Shown: positions 52,653-61,231, counted from the stretch's first letter. The stretch is DNA of 64,000 nt from Streptomyces sp. M92 (GCF_028473745.1 NZ_CP101137.1:62001-126000); one strand, 5' to 3'. Numbers and translations: made by a program. Notes: generated by a model from the sequence alone, not told the origin.

Positions 52653-52722
52653 AAGGAACGCGGGGAACTGCGCCACTGAAAGCAGCGCGGGGAACTGCGC
52701 GACCAGCCCCCACCGACCCGCA
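52653..52722. repeat. dispersed GGGGCGCGGGGAAC repeat (family B), copy 3
   Basis: Right after the MFS stop the core CGCGGGGAACTGCGC occurs twice (about 52659-52673 and 52686-52700), followed by GACCAGCCCCCACCGACCCG. It is related to the copies at 25534 and 39116. A 13-base tandem duplication (CCCGAGACACGGG, twice) follows at about 52723-52750. Confidence 0.75.
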
Positions 52723-52762
52723 CCCGAGACACGGGCCCGAGACACGGGCCCGCCCCCCCCAC

Positions 52763-53932
52763 TCACCTCACCCGCAACCCCTCCCGCACCGCCTCCAGAT
52801 CCCCGTCCGACGCCAGCCCCGCGTGGTACAGCCGCAGCTCCGTCGCGCCCAGTTCCCCCGCCCGTGCCGCGTCCGCGGCGAGCGTGTCGGGGCGGCCGCC
52901 CATCCCGGAGACCACGGTGAGGTTGGCCGCGAGGACGGCCCCGTCGCGGCCCTGCTCGGCGAACGGCGTCAGCAGACCCGCGCCGCCCGTGCAGGGCATG
53001 ACCACGCCGTCGGCGACGGAGAGGATGTGCGCGGGGTCGACACCGGCGTTGGCGCCGCAGTGGTACGACACCGGGTCGGCGTGCAGCAGGACCCGGAAGC
53101 CGTCGGGAGCGGCGGCGCGCACGGCCGCGACCGCCGCCTCCTGGAGGGTGCGGGCCCGCTCGTCCCGCCAGGCGCGCGTGGCGTTCGCGTATCCCTCGCC
53201 GAGCAGTTTCTCCACGCCCGGCCAGCCCCCGTCCGACGGTGCGCTCCCCCGCCACACCGGCTCCAGTGCGGCGCGCACGGCGGCGGCCAGGGCGTCGGCG
53301 TCGAGGCCCTGCGCGCCGTAGCCCTCCCGGCAGTGCGGGCAGAAGCACAGGGACATGAGGTACTGCCCGGCGTCCCCGAGACCGACCCCGCCGGTCTTGT
53401 CGTGGGCGTGCAGGTGGGCGAGGCCGTACCAGCCGAGGGACTCCAGCTCGGTGCCGCGTGCCCCGGGACGCGTCGCCGCCTCGGCGGCCAGGCCGGTGAG
53501 GTACGCGCGGGTGGCGGGCTGCGCGACGCACGGCGCCCAGGGGTAGCGGTCGCCGTAGGCGTTGACGACGGAGGTCTGCGGGTGTTCCGCGCCGAGGCGG
53601 GAGTTGTGGGCGAGGACGACCCAGGTGTGCACCTCCAGGCCCGCGTCCGCGAGCGCGGCGGCGGCCTCGCCGTACGCGTCGCCGGGCGCCCAGTCGCCGG
53701 CCTCGTACGGGCGCAGCTCGTGGCCTTCCCAGCGGGCGGTGTCCGGTGGGTAGAGGACGGCGGCGTGTTCGGCGGTGACGACGCGGTGACGCGGGTGGCG
53801 GGGGGTCAGGGCGCGGGTGGAGTGGTAGGCGGCGGCGAGCGTCACCTGCTCCACGCCCAGGTCCGCGACGCGCTGCGCCGCCGCCGGGTCCCCGTTGACG
53901 TCCCAGGGGTAGACGAACGCCGACGCCCTCAC
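52763..53932 (-). CDS. unknown 389-residue protein, TIM-barrel-like, with CFCPHC motif
   Basis: A soluble protein without a signal peptide. It starts ASAFVYPWDVNGDPAAAQRVADLGVEQVTLAAAYHSTRAL, has LYPPDTARWEGHELRPY, WVVLAHNSRLGAEHP, YPWAPCVAQPATRAYLTGL and LESLGWYGLAHLHAHDKTG, then LMSLCFCPHCREGYGAQGLD at about 195-210. These look like strands and loops of a glycoside-hydrolase-like barrel; the CFCPHC pair could bind zinc. I do not know its reaction. Its GTG overlaps the stop of a DapA-like gene as GTGA, and the pair is divergent from uronate dehydrogenase, so a step in uronic-acid or lactone conversion is possible. Confidence 0.65.
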   Translation of the reverse strand: MRASAFVYPWDVNGDPAAAQRVADLGVEQVTLAAAYHSTRALTPRHPRHRVVTAEHAAVLYPPDTARWEGHELRPYEAGDWAPGDAYGEAAAALADAGLEVHTWVVLAHNSRLGAEHPQTSVVNAYGDRYPWAPCVAQPATRAYLTGLAAEAATRPGARGTELESLGWYGLAHLHAHDKTGGVGLGDAGQYLMSLCFCPHCREGYGAQGLDADALAAAVRAALEPVWRGSAPSDGGWPGVEKLLGEGYANATRAWRDERARTLQEAAVAAVRAAAPDGFRVLLHADPVSYHCGANAGVDPAHILSVADGVVMPCTGGAGLLTPFAEQGRDGAVLAANLTVVSGMGGRPDTLAADAARAGELGATELRLYHAGLASDGDLEAVREGLRVR

Positions 53933-54879
53933 TGGTCACCCTCCGCGTCCAGCAGCGCCTGGCCCCGCTCGATCAGCAGGGCGAGCTGCTTCACGTGCTC
54001 CTCGGCCGGTTCCTGCAACGGCGTCCGCACCTCCCCCACGTCCAGGCCGCGCAGCCGTACGCCCGCCTTGACCAGGGCGACGGCGTACCCGCGGCCCTGG
54101 GAGCGCAGTTCGACGAACGGCCGGTAGAAGCCGTCCAGCAGACGGTGCACGGTGGCGTCGTCGTCCTCGCGCAGCGCCCGGTGGAAGGCGAGGGCGACCT
54201 CGGGGGCGAAGCAGAAGACCGCGGACGAGTAGAGGGGGACGCCGAGGGCGCGGTAGGCGAGCTGGGTCTGCTCGGCGGTCGGCAGTCCGTTGAAGTAGAG
54301 GAAGTCGCCGTCCGGGGCGTCGGTGCGCACGGCGCTGACGGTCCGCTGCATGAGGTCGAGGTCGCCGAGGCCGTCCTTGAGGCCGGCGATCCCGTCCGTG
54401 CGGGCCAGTCGGACCACCGTTTCCGGGGTGAACACGGCGTTGTCGCGCTGGTAGACGACGACCGGCAGGGCGGTCGCGGCGGCCAGCTCCCGGTAGTGCC
54501 GCAGCAGCCCTTCCTGCCCGGCGACGACCAGGTAGGGCGGCATGGCGAGCAGGCCGTCGGCCCCGGCCTGCTCGGCGAGGCGGGCGTAGCGCACGGCGAG
54601 GGCGGTGCCGTAGCCCGCGCCGGCGAGGACGGGGACGCGTCCCGCGGTCTCCTCGACGGCCGCCCGTACGCACGCCTCGAACTCCTCGGGCGTCAGCGCG
54701 TGGAACTCTCCGGTGCCGCAGCAGGCGAAGACGGCGGCGGCACCGGCGTCCACCCCGCGGCGCACGTGCGCGCGGTAGACGTCGAGGTCCACTCCCCCGT
54801 CGGGGCCGTAGGCCGTGACGGGAAAGAACAGCGGCCCGCTGGGGACGGTGAGCCGGGCGGCGAGAGGGGCTGAGGTCAC
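53929..54879 (-). CDS. DapA-family enzyme, probable 5-dehydro-4-deoxyglucarate dehydratase
   Basis: A 316-residue class I aldolase-fold protein. LFFPVTAYGPDGGVDLDVYRAHVRRGVDAGAAAVFACCGTGEFHALTPEEF is typical of the deoxyglucarate dehydratase branch; the Schiff-base lysine is in GIAGLKDGLGDLD (Lys168) with Tyr143 in VVYQRDN. It would convert 5-dehydro-4-deoxyglucarate to 2-oxoglutarate semialdehyde and CO2. The GTG at 54879 follows GGGGAG; the ATGs at 54897 and 54903 are alternatives. It faces uronate dehydrogenase across a shared promoter region, which supports the uronate route. Confidence 0.85.
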   Translation of the reverse strand: MTSAPLAARLTVPSGPLFFPVTAYGPDGGVDLDVYRAHVRRGVDAGAAAVFACCGTGEFHALTPEEFEACVRAAVEETAGRVPVLAGAGYGTALAVRYARLAEQAGADGLLAMPPYLVVAGQEGLLRHYRELAAATALPVVVYQRDNAVFTPETVVRLARTDGIAGLKDGLGDLDLMQRTVSAVRTDAPDGDFLYFNGLPTAEQTQLAYRALGVPLYSSAVFCFAPEVALAFHRALREDDDATVHRLLDGFYRPFVELRSQGRGYAVALVKAGVRLRGLDVGEVRTPLQEPAEEHVKQLALLIERGQALLDAEGDQ

Positions 54880-54932
54880 GGGCGCTCCCCATTCCATATG
54901 CATGATCTGCGTCTACATTTCTGAACGCGACC

Positions 54933-54961
54933 ACGCTAAGCCGCCCCGCGAACACCGTCAA
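54933..54961 (-). promoter_or_regulatory. minus-strand promoter TTGACG-N17-TAGCGT
   Basis: On the minus strand the -35 TTGACG (54961-54956) and -10 TAGCGT (54938-54933) are separated by exactly 17 bases. It should drive the DapA-like gene and the 389-residue protein. It is the mirror image of the plus-strand promoter at 54974-55002. Confidence 0.65.
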
Positions 54962-54973
54962 GCAGGCGCCCTC

Positions 54974-55002
54974 TTGACGCACGACCACCCGCTCCTTAGC
55001 GT
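54974..55002 (+). promoter_or_regulatory. plus-strand promoter TTGACG-N17-TAGCGT
   Basis: The -35 TTGACG (54974-54979) and -10 TAGCGT (54997-55002) have the same hexamers and 17-base spacing as the opposite promoter, with only 12 bases between the two -35 boxes. It should drive uronate dehydrogenase, with a leader of about 65 bases. GCATATGAA lies at the expected start point. Confidence 0.65.
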
Positions 55003-55075
55003 GTCCACGCATATGAACTCCAGGCACGGATTCGTACAACTGTCGCCGCTTCAGGAAACCCAGGAGTCCCGAAGG

Positions 55076-55885
55076 ATGCCCGCTCCCCGCACCGTCCTGC
55101 TCACCGGCGCCGCCGGCGGCCTCGGCACCCTCATGCGGGAGCTGCTGCCCGCCCACGGCTACGCGTTGCGCCTGCTCGACCTGCGCCCGATCGAGGGCGA
55201 GCCGGAGGCGGTCGTCGCCGACCTGGCCGACCGGGCGGCCGTGCGCGAGGCGGTCCGGGGCGTCGACGCGATCATCCACCTCGCGGGCATCTCCCTGGAA
55301 GCCCCCTTCGAGAAGATCCTGAAGGCCAACATCGAGGGCACGTACAACCTTTACGAGGCCGCCCGCGAGGAAGGCGTCAAACGCATCGTCTTCGCCTCCT
55401 CCAACCACGCCGTCGGCTACACCCCGCGTCCCCGGGGCGACGACCCGCTCATCCCGATCGACACCCCGCGCCGCCCGGACACCTTCTACGGCCTGTCCAA
55501 GTGCTTCGGCGAGGACCTCGCCCAGCTCTACTGGGACAAGCACGGCCTGGAGACGGTCTCCGTCCGCATCGGCTCCTGCTTCCCCGAGCCGACCAGCGTG
55601 CGCATGCTCTCGGTGTGGATGAGCCCCGCCGACGGCGCCCGGCTCTTCGACGCCGCCCTGACCGCTCGGAACGTCGGGCACACCGTCGTCCACGGCTCCT
55701 CCGCCAACACCCGCCTGTGGTGGGACCTCACCTCCGCGCGGGCGCTCGGCTACGCACCGCAGGACGACTCCGAGCCGTACGCCGCGAAGCTGATCGCCGA
55801 GCAGGGCGAACTCGACCCGGACGATCCGGCGCACGCGTGCCTGGGCGGTCACTTCGTGACCGACCCCCCGATCTGGCCGTACTGA
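55076..55885 (+). CDS. udh: NAD-dependent uronate dehydrogenase
   Basis: A 269-residue extended short-chain dehydrogenase. The NAD motif is TGAAGGLGTLM (10-20), the serine/threonine site is in VFASSNHAVGY, and the catalytic pair is YGLSK (Tyr138, Lys142). The length and the stretches KANIEGTYNLYEAAREEGVKRIV and TVSVRIGSCFPEPTSVRMLSVWMSPAD match uronate dehydrogenases, which oxidise D-galacturonate or D-glucuronate to the aldaro-lactone. AGGAG (55062-55066) supports the ATG. It is placed exactly where a pectin user needs it, divergent from a deoxyglucarate-dehydratase-like gene. Confidence 0.9.
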   Translation: MPAPRTVLLTGAAGGLGTLMRELLPAHGYALRLLDLRPIEGEPEAVVADLADRAAVREAVRGVDAIIHLAGISLEAPFEKILKANIEGTYNLYEAAREEGVKRIVFASSNHAVGYTPRPRGDDPLIPIDTPRRPDTFYGLSKCFGEDLAQLYWDKHGLETVSVRIGSCFPEPTSVRMLSVWMSPADGARLFDAALTARNVGHTVVHGSSANTRLWWDLTSARALGYAPQDDSEPYAAKLIAEQGELDPDDPAHACLGGHFVTDPPIWPY

Positions 55886-55903
55886 CCGGAACCGGTCGGC
55901 GGG

Positions 55904-55940
55904 CGGGGCGGGCGGGCACCGAACGGGCCCGCCCGCCCCG
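55904..55940 (+). terminator. 14-bp stem terminator after uronate dehydrogenase
   Basis: CGGGGCGGGCGGGC (55904-55917) pairs perfectly with GCCCGCCCGCCCCG (55927-55940) around a 9-base loop, 19 bases after the stop. Confidence 0.8.
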
Positions 55941-56157
55941 GCATGCGGGCGTCCGCACTGCCCGTTCCCACCCTCCCGGCTGCCGACTGCCAGGTCCGGG
56001 ACGGGCACCCGGCGACCGGAACGGGCACAAACGGGCAGCATCGGCTCCGCGACAGACCTGGTCAGTGCCGCATGGCCGCTGTACAACTTCCCCCATGGGT
56101 CCCACGGGCCCGAACGGGCAGGGTCACGGCGACGAGGCGGTGAGGCGGGTGTTCGGC

Positions 56158-56928
56158 ATGGGCACGAGGACGGCGGAGGAACGCCAGCGGGAGATCGTGC
56201 GGATCGCCCGCGCCACCGGCTCCGTCGACGTCACCGCGCTCGCCGCCGACCTGGGCGTCGCCAAGGAGACCGTCCGCCGGGACCTGCGCGCCCTGGAGGA
56301 CCACGGCCTGGTCCGCCGCACCCACGGCGGCGCCTATCCCGTGGAGAGCGCCGGGTTCGAGACCACGCTCGCCTTCCGCGCCACCAGCCACGTTCCCGAG
56401 AAGCGCCGGGTCGCCGCCGCGGCGGCCGAACTGCTCGGCGACGCCGAGACGGTCTTCGTCGACGAGGGCTTCACCCCCCAGCTCATCGCCGAGGCCCTGC
56501 CCCGGGACCGCCCGCTCACCGTGGTCACCGCCTCCCTCCCGGTCGCCGGCGCGCTCGCCGAGTCCTCGGACACCTCCGTCCTGCTGCTCGGCGGCCGGGT
56601 CCGCTCGGGCACGCTGGCCACCGTCGACCACTGGACGACGAAGATGCTGGCCGGCTTCGTCATCGACCTGGCGTACATCGGCGCCAACGGCATCTCCCGC
56701 GAGCACGGCCTCACCACCCCCGACCCGGCGGTCAGCGAGGTCAAGGCCCAGGCCATCCGGGCCGCCCGCCGCACCGTCTTCGCGGGCACGCACACCAAGT
56801 TCGGGGCGGTCAGCTTCTGCCGGTTCGCGGAGGTCGGCGCCCTGGAGGCGATCGTCACCAGCACCCTGCTGCCCACGGCCGAGGCCCACCGCTACTCACT
56901 GCTCGGCCCGCAGGTCGTCCGCGTCTGA
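56158..56928 (+). CDS. DeoR-family transcription regulator
   Basis: A 256-residue regulator. The N-terminal helix-turn-helix is TAEERQREIVRIARATGSVDVTALAADLGVAKETVRRDLRALEDHGLVRRTHGGAYP, and the sugar-phosphate-isomerase-like sensor domain holds VFVDEGFTPQLIAEAL, LLLGGRVRSGTLATVD and LAYIGANGISREHGLTTPD. DeoR proteins usually respond to phosphorylated sugars or polyols. The ATG at 56158 gives the usual length; an in-frame ATG at 56095 would add 21 residues. It is the first gene before a polyol-type importer, 94 bases upstream, and probably controls it. Confidence 0.9.
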   Translation: MGTRTAEERQREIVRIARATGSVDVTALAADLGVAKETVRRDLRALEDHGLVRRTHGGAYPVESAGFETTLAFRATSHVPEKRRVAAAAAELLGDAETVFVDEGFTPQLIAEALPRDRPLTVVTASLPVAGALAESSDTSVLLLGGRVRSGTLATVDHWTTKMLAGFVIDLAYIGANGISREHGLTTPDPAVSEVKAQAIRAARRTVFAGTHTKFGAVSFCRFAEVGALEAIVTSTLLPTAEAHRYSLLGPQVVRV

Positions 56929-57022
56929 CACACCGAACCACCGACACACCCACCCACGTCCCCGGAGGGCACCCCCACACCCTCCGCTGCCCCATACCTC
57001 CCCATATGTTCAGGAGCGATCC

Positions 57023-58396
57023 ATGCGAACCCAGAGCCGACGGAGGCTGCCGCAAGCCACGCTCGCCATGGCCGCCGCAGGGACGCTGCTCGCCCCGCTG
57101 CTCTCCGGCTGCTGGGTCGGGGCGGGCGGCGCCGGATCCGGCGGCAACTCCATCAACGTCCTGATGGTCAACAACCCGCAGATGGCCGAGTTGCAGAAGC
57201 TCACCGCCGACCACTTCACCAAGGACACCGGCATCAAGGTGAACTTCACCGTCCTGCCGGAGAACGACGTCCGCGACAAGATCAGCCAGGACTTCGCCAA
57301 CCAGGCCGGCCAGTACGACGTCGCCACCCTCTCCAACTACGAGATACCGATCTACGCCCGCAACGACTGGCTGCACGAGATGGACCCCTATGTCGCCGAG
57401 GACCCGGCGTACGACCAGCAGGACATCCTGAAGCCGATGCGCGAGTCCCTCACCGGCGACGACGGCAAGCTCTACGGCCAGCCCTTCTACGGCGAGTCGT
57501 CCTTCCTGATGTACCGCAAGGACGTGTTCGAGCAGGAGGGCCTGACCATGCCCGAGCGACCCACCTGGACCCAGGTGGCGGACCTCGCGGCCGAACTCGA
57601 CGGCGCCGAACCGGACATGAAGGGGATCTGCCTGCGCGGCCTGCCCGGCTGGGGCGAGCTGATGGCGCCGCTGACGACGGTCGTGAACACCTTCGGCGGC
57701 ACCTGGTTCGACGAGGACTGGAACGCCCGGCTCGACTCCCCCGAGTGGGAGAAGGCGACGAAGTTCTATGTCGACCTGGTCCGCGAGCACGGCCAGTCCG
57801 GCGCCGCCCAGTCCGGCTTCGCGGAGTGCCTGAACAACATGACCCAGGGCAACGTCGCCATGTGGTACGACGCCACCTCCGCGGCCGGCTCCCTGGAGTC
57901 GGCGAACTCCCCCGTCAAGGGCAAGATCGGCTACGCGCCCGCCCCCGTGGAGAAGACCGACTCCTCCGGCTGGCTCTACACCTGGGCCTGGGGCATCCAG
58001 AAGGCCTCCCGCAACCCCGACAAGGCCTGGCAGTTCGTCTCCTGGGCGTCCAGCAAGGAGTACGAGCAGCTGGTCGGCGACGAGATCGGCTGGTCCAACG
58101 TCCCGGCCGGCAAGCGCGCCTCGACGTACGAGAACCCTGACTACGTCAAGGAGGCCGCCGCCTTCCAGGAGATGACCCGGGCGGCCATCGAGGGCGCCAA
58201 GCCCAAGGACCCCGGCGTGCAGCCGCGCCCCGCGCCCGGCATCCAGTTCGTCGGCATCCCCGAGTTCACCGACCTCGGCACCAAGGTCTCCCAGGAGATC
58301 AGCGCGGCCATCGCCGGACGCCAGTCCGTCGAACAGGCCCTGAAGAAGTCCCAGCAGCTCGCCGAGCAGATCTCCGAGGAGTACGAGGGACGATGA
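57023..58396 (+). CDS. polyol/sugar ABC transporter substrate-binding lipoprotein
   Basis: A 457-residue family 1 binding protein. The Arg-rich signal ends in the lipobox LLSGC (Cys near 31). INVLMVNNPQMAELQKLTADHFTKDTGIKVNFTVLPENDVRDKI and YGQPFYGESSFLMYRKDVFEQEGLTMPERPTW are typical of the sorbitol/mannitol binding group. AGGAG precedes the ATG. Its stop overlaps the first permease as ATGA. The dehydrogenase at the end of the operon supports a polyol as cargo. Confidence 0.9.
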   Translation: MRTQSRRRLPQATLAMAAAGTLLAPLLSGCWVGAGGAGSGGNSINVLMVNNPQMAELQKLTADHFTKDTGIKVNFTVLPENDVRDKISQDFANQAGQYDVATLSNYEIPIYARNDWLHEMDPYVAEDPAYDQQDILKPMRESLTGDDGKLYGQPFYGESSFLMYRKDVFEQEGLTMPERPTWTQVADLAAELDGAEPDMKGICLRGLPGWGELMAPLTTVVNTFGGTWFDEDWNARLDSPEWEKATKFYVDLVREHGQSGAAQSGFAECLNNMTQGNVAMWYDATSAAGSLESANSPVKGKIGYAPAPVEKTDSSGWLYTWAWGIQKASRNPDKAWQFVSWASSKEYEQLVGDEIGWSNVPAGKRASTYENPDYVKEAAAFQEMTRAAIEGAKPKDPGVQPRPAPGIQFVGIPEFTDLGTKVSQEISAAIAGRQSVEQALKKSQQLAEQISEEYEGR

Positions 58397-59337
58397 GCGC
58401 CACGACAACGGCCCCCTCGGCCGCACCCGACCACGTACCCGCCCCCGTCCGCCCGCCGTCGCCCCGGCTGAAGGCCTGGGCCACCCGGGCCCCGCTCCTG
58501 CCCGCCCTCATCTTCATGATCGTGGTCACCCAGCTGCCCTTCGTGGCGACCCTGGTGATCTCCTTCTTCGACTGGAACGCCCTCTACCCCGACGCCCGTT
58601 CCTTCACCGGCTTCGGCAACTACGGCGACGTGCTGTCCGACCCGGCGCTGCGCAAGTCGGTGTGGACGACGATCCTGCTGACGGTGGCGGTGGTCCTGGC
58701 CAGCCTGGTCCTGGGCCTGGCCCTCGCGCTGCTCCTGGACCGGAGGTTCAAGGGCCGGGGTGTGGTCCGCACCCTGCTCATCGCGCCGTTCCTCGTCGTC
58801 CCCGTCGCGGCCGCCCTGCTCTGGAAGCACGTCCTCTACAACCCGGAGTACGGCCTGCTCAACGGCCTGCTGCACTACGTCGGCGGCCCGCAGCCCGACT
58901 GGATCTCCAACACCCCGCTGCTCGCGGTGGAGGCCGCGCTGGTGTGGCAGTGGACGCCCTTCATGATGCTGATCCTGCTCGCCGGCCTCCAGAGCCGGGA
59001 CCAGCAGCAGATCGAGGCCGCCCGGGTGGACGGCGCGAGCGACTGGCAGATCTTCGTCCACCTCACCCTGCCCCACCTGCGCCGCTACCTGGAACTCGGC
59101 GCCCTGCTCGGCTCCATCTACATCGTCCAGAACTTCGACGCGGTCTTCACCATCACCTCCGGCGGCCTGGGCACGGCCAACCTGCCCTACACCGTCTACC
59201 AGAGCTTCTACCAGGCCCACGAGAACGGCCTCGCCTCGGCCGCGGGCGTCCTGGTCGTCATCGGCTCCATCGTCATCGCCACCTTCGCGCTGCGCGTGGT
59301 GTCGTCCCTGTTCCGCGAGGAGGTCGGCCGCGCATGA
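58393..59337 (+). CDS. ABC transporter permease (MalF type)
   Basis: A 314-residue permease with six helices. LPALIFMIVVTQLPFVATLVISFFDWNALYPDARSFTGFGNY is the standard opening of the sugar/polyol class, and the EAA loop is QQIEAARVDGASDWQIFVHLTLPHLRRYL. A long Pro/Ala N-terminus is cytoplasmic. Start and stop overlap both neighbours (ATGA). Confidence 0.93.
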   Translation: MSATTTAPSAAPDHVPAPVRPPSPRLKAWATRAPLLPALIFMIVVTQLPFVATLVISFFDWNALYPDARSFTGFGNYGDVLSDPALRKSVWTTILLTVAVVLASLVLGLALALLLDRRFKGRGVVRTLLIAPFLVVPVAAALLWKHVLYNPEYGLLNGLLHYVGGPQPDWISNTPLLAVEAALVWQWTPFMMLILLAGLQSRDQQQIEAARVDGASDWQIFVHLTLPHLRRYLELGALLGSIYIVQNFDAVFTITSGGLGTANLPYTVYQSFYQAHENGLASAAGVLVVIGSIVIATFALRVVSSLFREEVGRA

Positions 59338-60221
59338 GCGCCACCACCGCCGTACGCCCCGCCGCCACCGGCACCACCGCCGACAAGCCCGTACGGACCC
59401 GCCGCAAGGCGGGCGCCGGCCTGGGCCTGGCCGCCTGGCTGGCCGGGATCGTCTTCTTCCTGCCCATCGCCTGGATGGCCCTGACCTCCTTCCACTCCGA
59501 GGAGGACGCCGCCACCAACCCGCCGTCCTTCGCCGCCTCCCTCACCCTGGACGGCTACCGAGAGTTCTTCGGCGCGGACGGCGGCGCGAGCCCCTGGCCC
59601 GCGCTGATCAACTCGGCGGTCGCGTCGGTCGCCTCGACCCTCCTGGTCCTGGTCCTGGCCCTGCCCGCCGCGTACGCCCTCTCGATCCGCCCGGTGAAGA
59701 GGTGGACGGACGTCCTCTTCTTCTTCCTCTCCACCAAGATGCTGCCGGTGGTGGCGGGCCTGCTGCCGATCTACCTGTTCGCCAAGAACACGGACATGCT
59801 GGACAACATCTGGCTGCTGGTCATCCTCTACACGTCGATGAACCTGCCGATCGCTGTCTGGATGATGCAGTCCTTCCTGGCCGAGGTCCCGGTCGCGATC
59901 ATCGAAGCGGCCCGGGTGGACGGCGCGAAACTGCCCACCGTCCTGGCCCGGGTGGTCGCCCCGATCGCCCTGCCCGGCATCGCCGCGACCTCCCTCATCT
60001 GCTTCATCTTCAGCTGGAACGAACTGCTCTTCGCCCGGGTGCTGACGGGCGTGGTCGCCGAGACCGCCCCCGTCTTCCTGACCGGCTTCATCACCAGCCA
60101 GGGCCTCTTCCTGGCCAAGGTGTGCGCCGCGTCGCTCGTCATCTCCCTGCCGGTGCTCGCCGCGGGGTTCGCCGCCCAGGACAAACTGGTCCAGGGCCTG
60201 TCGTTGGGAGCCGTGAAATGA
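59334..60221 (+). CDS. ABC transporter permease (MalG type)
   Basis: A 295-residue permease. FFLPIAWMALTSFHSEEDAATNPPSF follows the first helix, and the EAA loop is AIIEAARVDGAKLPTVLARVVAPIALPGI. It ends FAAQDKLVQGLSLGAVK. The ATG overlaps the preceding stop, and the TGA overlaps the dehydrogenase ATG. No ATPase gene follows, so a shared ATPase such as MsiK is probably used. Confidence 0.93.
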   Translation: MSATTAVRPAATGTTADKPVRTRRKAGAGLGLAAWLAGIVFFLPIAWMALTSFHSEEDAATNPPSFAASLTLDGYREFFGADGGASPWPALINSAVASVASTLLVLVLALPAAYALSIRPVKRWTDVLFFFLSTKMLPVVAGLLPIYLFAKNTDMLDNIWLLVILYTSMNLPIAVWMMQSFLAEVPVAIIEAARVDGAKLPTVLARVVAPIALPGIAATSLICFIFSWNELLFARVLTGVVAETAPVFLTGFITSQGLFLAKVCAASLVISLPVLAAGFAAQDKLVQGLSLGAVK

Positions 60222-61207
60222 AGGCCGCCGTCATCGAGTCCGTGGGCCGCGCCGTCGTCACCGAGGTCCCCGACCCGACGCCAGGGCCGCGCGAGGTCGT
60301 CGTCGAGGTCGCCGCCTGCGGCCTGTGCGGCACCGACCTGCACATCCTCCAGGGCGAGTTCGCCCCCAAGCTCCCGATCGTGCCGGGCCACGAGTTCGCC
60401 GGCGAGGTGGTCGGCGTCGGCGCGCGGGTCACGGAGGTGGCGGTCGGCGACCAGGTCGCCGTCGACCCCTCCCTCTACTGCTACGAGTGCCGCTACTGCC
60501 GCACCGGCCACAACAACCTCTGCGAACGCTGGGCGGCCATCGGCGTCACCACGGCGGGCGGCGCGGCACAGTACGCGGTGGCACCGGTCGCGAACTGCGT
60601 GAAACTCCCGGAACACGTCCGCACCCAGGACGCCGCCCTGATCGAACCGCTCTCCTGCGCGGTCCGCGGCTACGACGTCCTCCAGTCCCGCCTCGGCGCC
60701 CACGTCCTGATCTACGGCTCCGGCACGATGGGCCTGATGATGCTGGAGCTGGCCAAGCGCACCGGCGCCGCGAGCGTGGACGTGGTGGACCTCAACCCGG
60801 CCCGCCTGGAGACCGCCCGCGGCCTGGGCGTCTCGGCCTCGGCCGCGACCCCCGACGAACTGGACCGCCCCCAGGGCTGGGACCTGGTCATCGACGCCAC
60901 CGGCAACGCCGCGGCCATCCAGGACGGCCTGGACCGCGTCGCCAAGGCCGGCACCTTCCTCCAGTTCGGCGTCGCCGACTACGCGACCCGGGTGCAGATC
61001 GACCCGTACCGCATCTACAACCAGGAGATCACGATCACCGGTTCGATGGCGGTCCTGCACAGCTACGAACGCGCGGCCGAGCTGTTCGCGAACGGCGTCC
61101 TGGACCCGGACGTCTTCATCAGCGACCGCATCGAGCTGGCTCGCTATCCGGAGGCGCTGGAGCAGTTCGCGGCGGGGGTGGGCCGGAAGATCGTGGTGGT
61201 GCCGTAG
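60218..61207 (+). CDS. zinc-dependent medium-chain dehydrogenase (polyol dehydrogenase type)
   Basis: A 329-residue MDR enzyme. Catalytic zinc ligands are Cys37 in GLCGTDLH and His58-Glu59 in VPGHEFAGEV; the structural zinc lobe has Cys88, Cys91, Cys94 and Cys102 in YCYECRYCRTGHNNLC. The NAD loop is IYGSGTMGLMMLELAK and VVDLNPARLETARGLG. It is closest to sorbitol/arabitol-type dehydrogenases, which oxidise a polyol to the ketose. It is the last gene of the DeoR-controlled importer operon and probably acts on the imported polyol. A dispersed repeat follows the stop. Confidence 0.88.
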   Translation: MKAAVIESVGRAVVTEVPDPTPGPREVVVEVAACGLCGTDLHILQGEFAPKLPIVPGHEFAGEVVGVGARVTEVAVGDQVAVDPSLYCYECRYCRTGHNNLCERWAAIGVTTAGGAAQYAVAPVANCVKLPEHVRTQDAALIEPLSCAVRGYDVLQSRLGAHVLIYGSGTMGLMMLELAKRTGAASVDVVDLNPARLETARGLGVSASAATPDELDRPQGWDLVIDATGNAAAIQDGLDRVAKAGTFLQFGVADYATRVQIDPYRIYNQEITITGSMAVLHSYERAAELFANGVLDPDVFISDRIELARYPEALEQFAAGVGRKIVVVP

Positions 61208-61231
61208 GACTTCTCACCCGGCCGGCACCTC

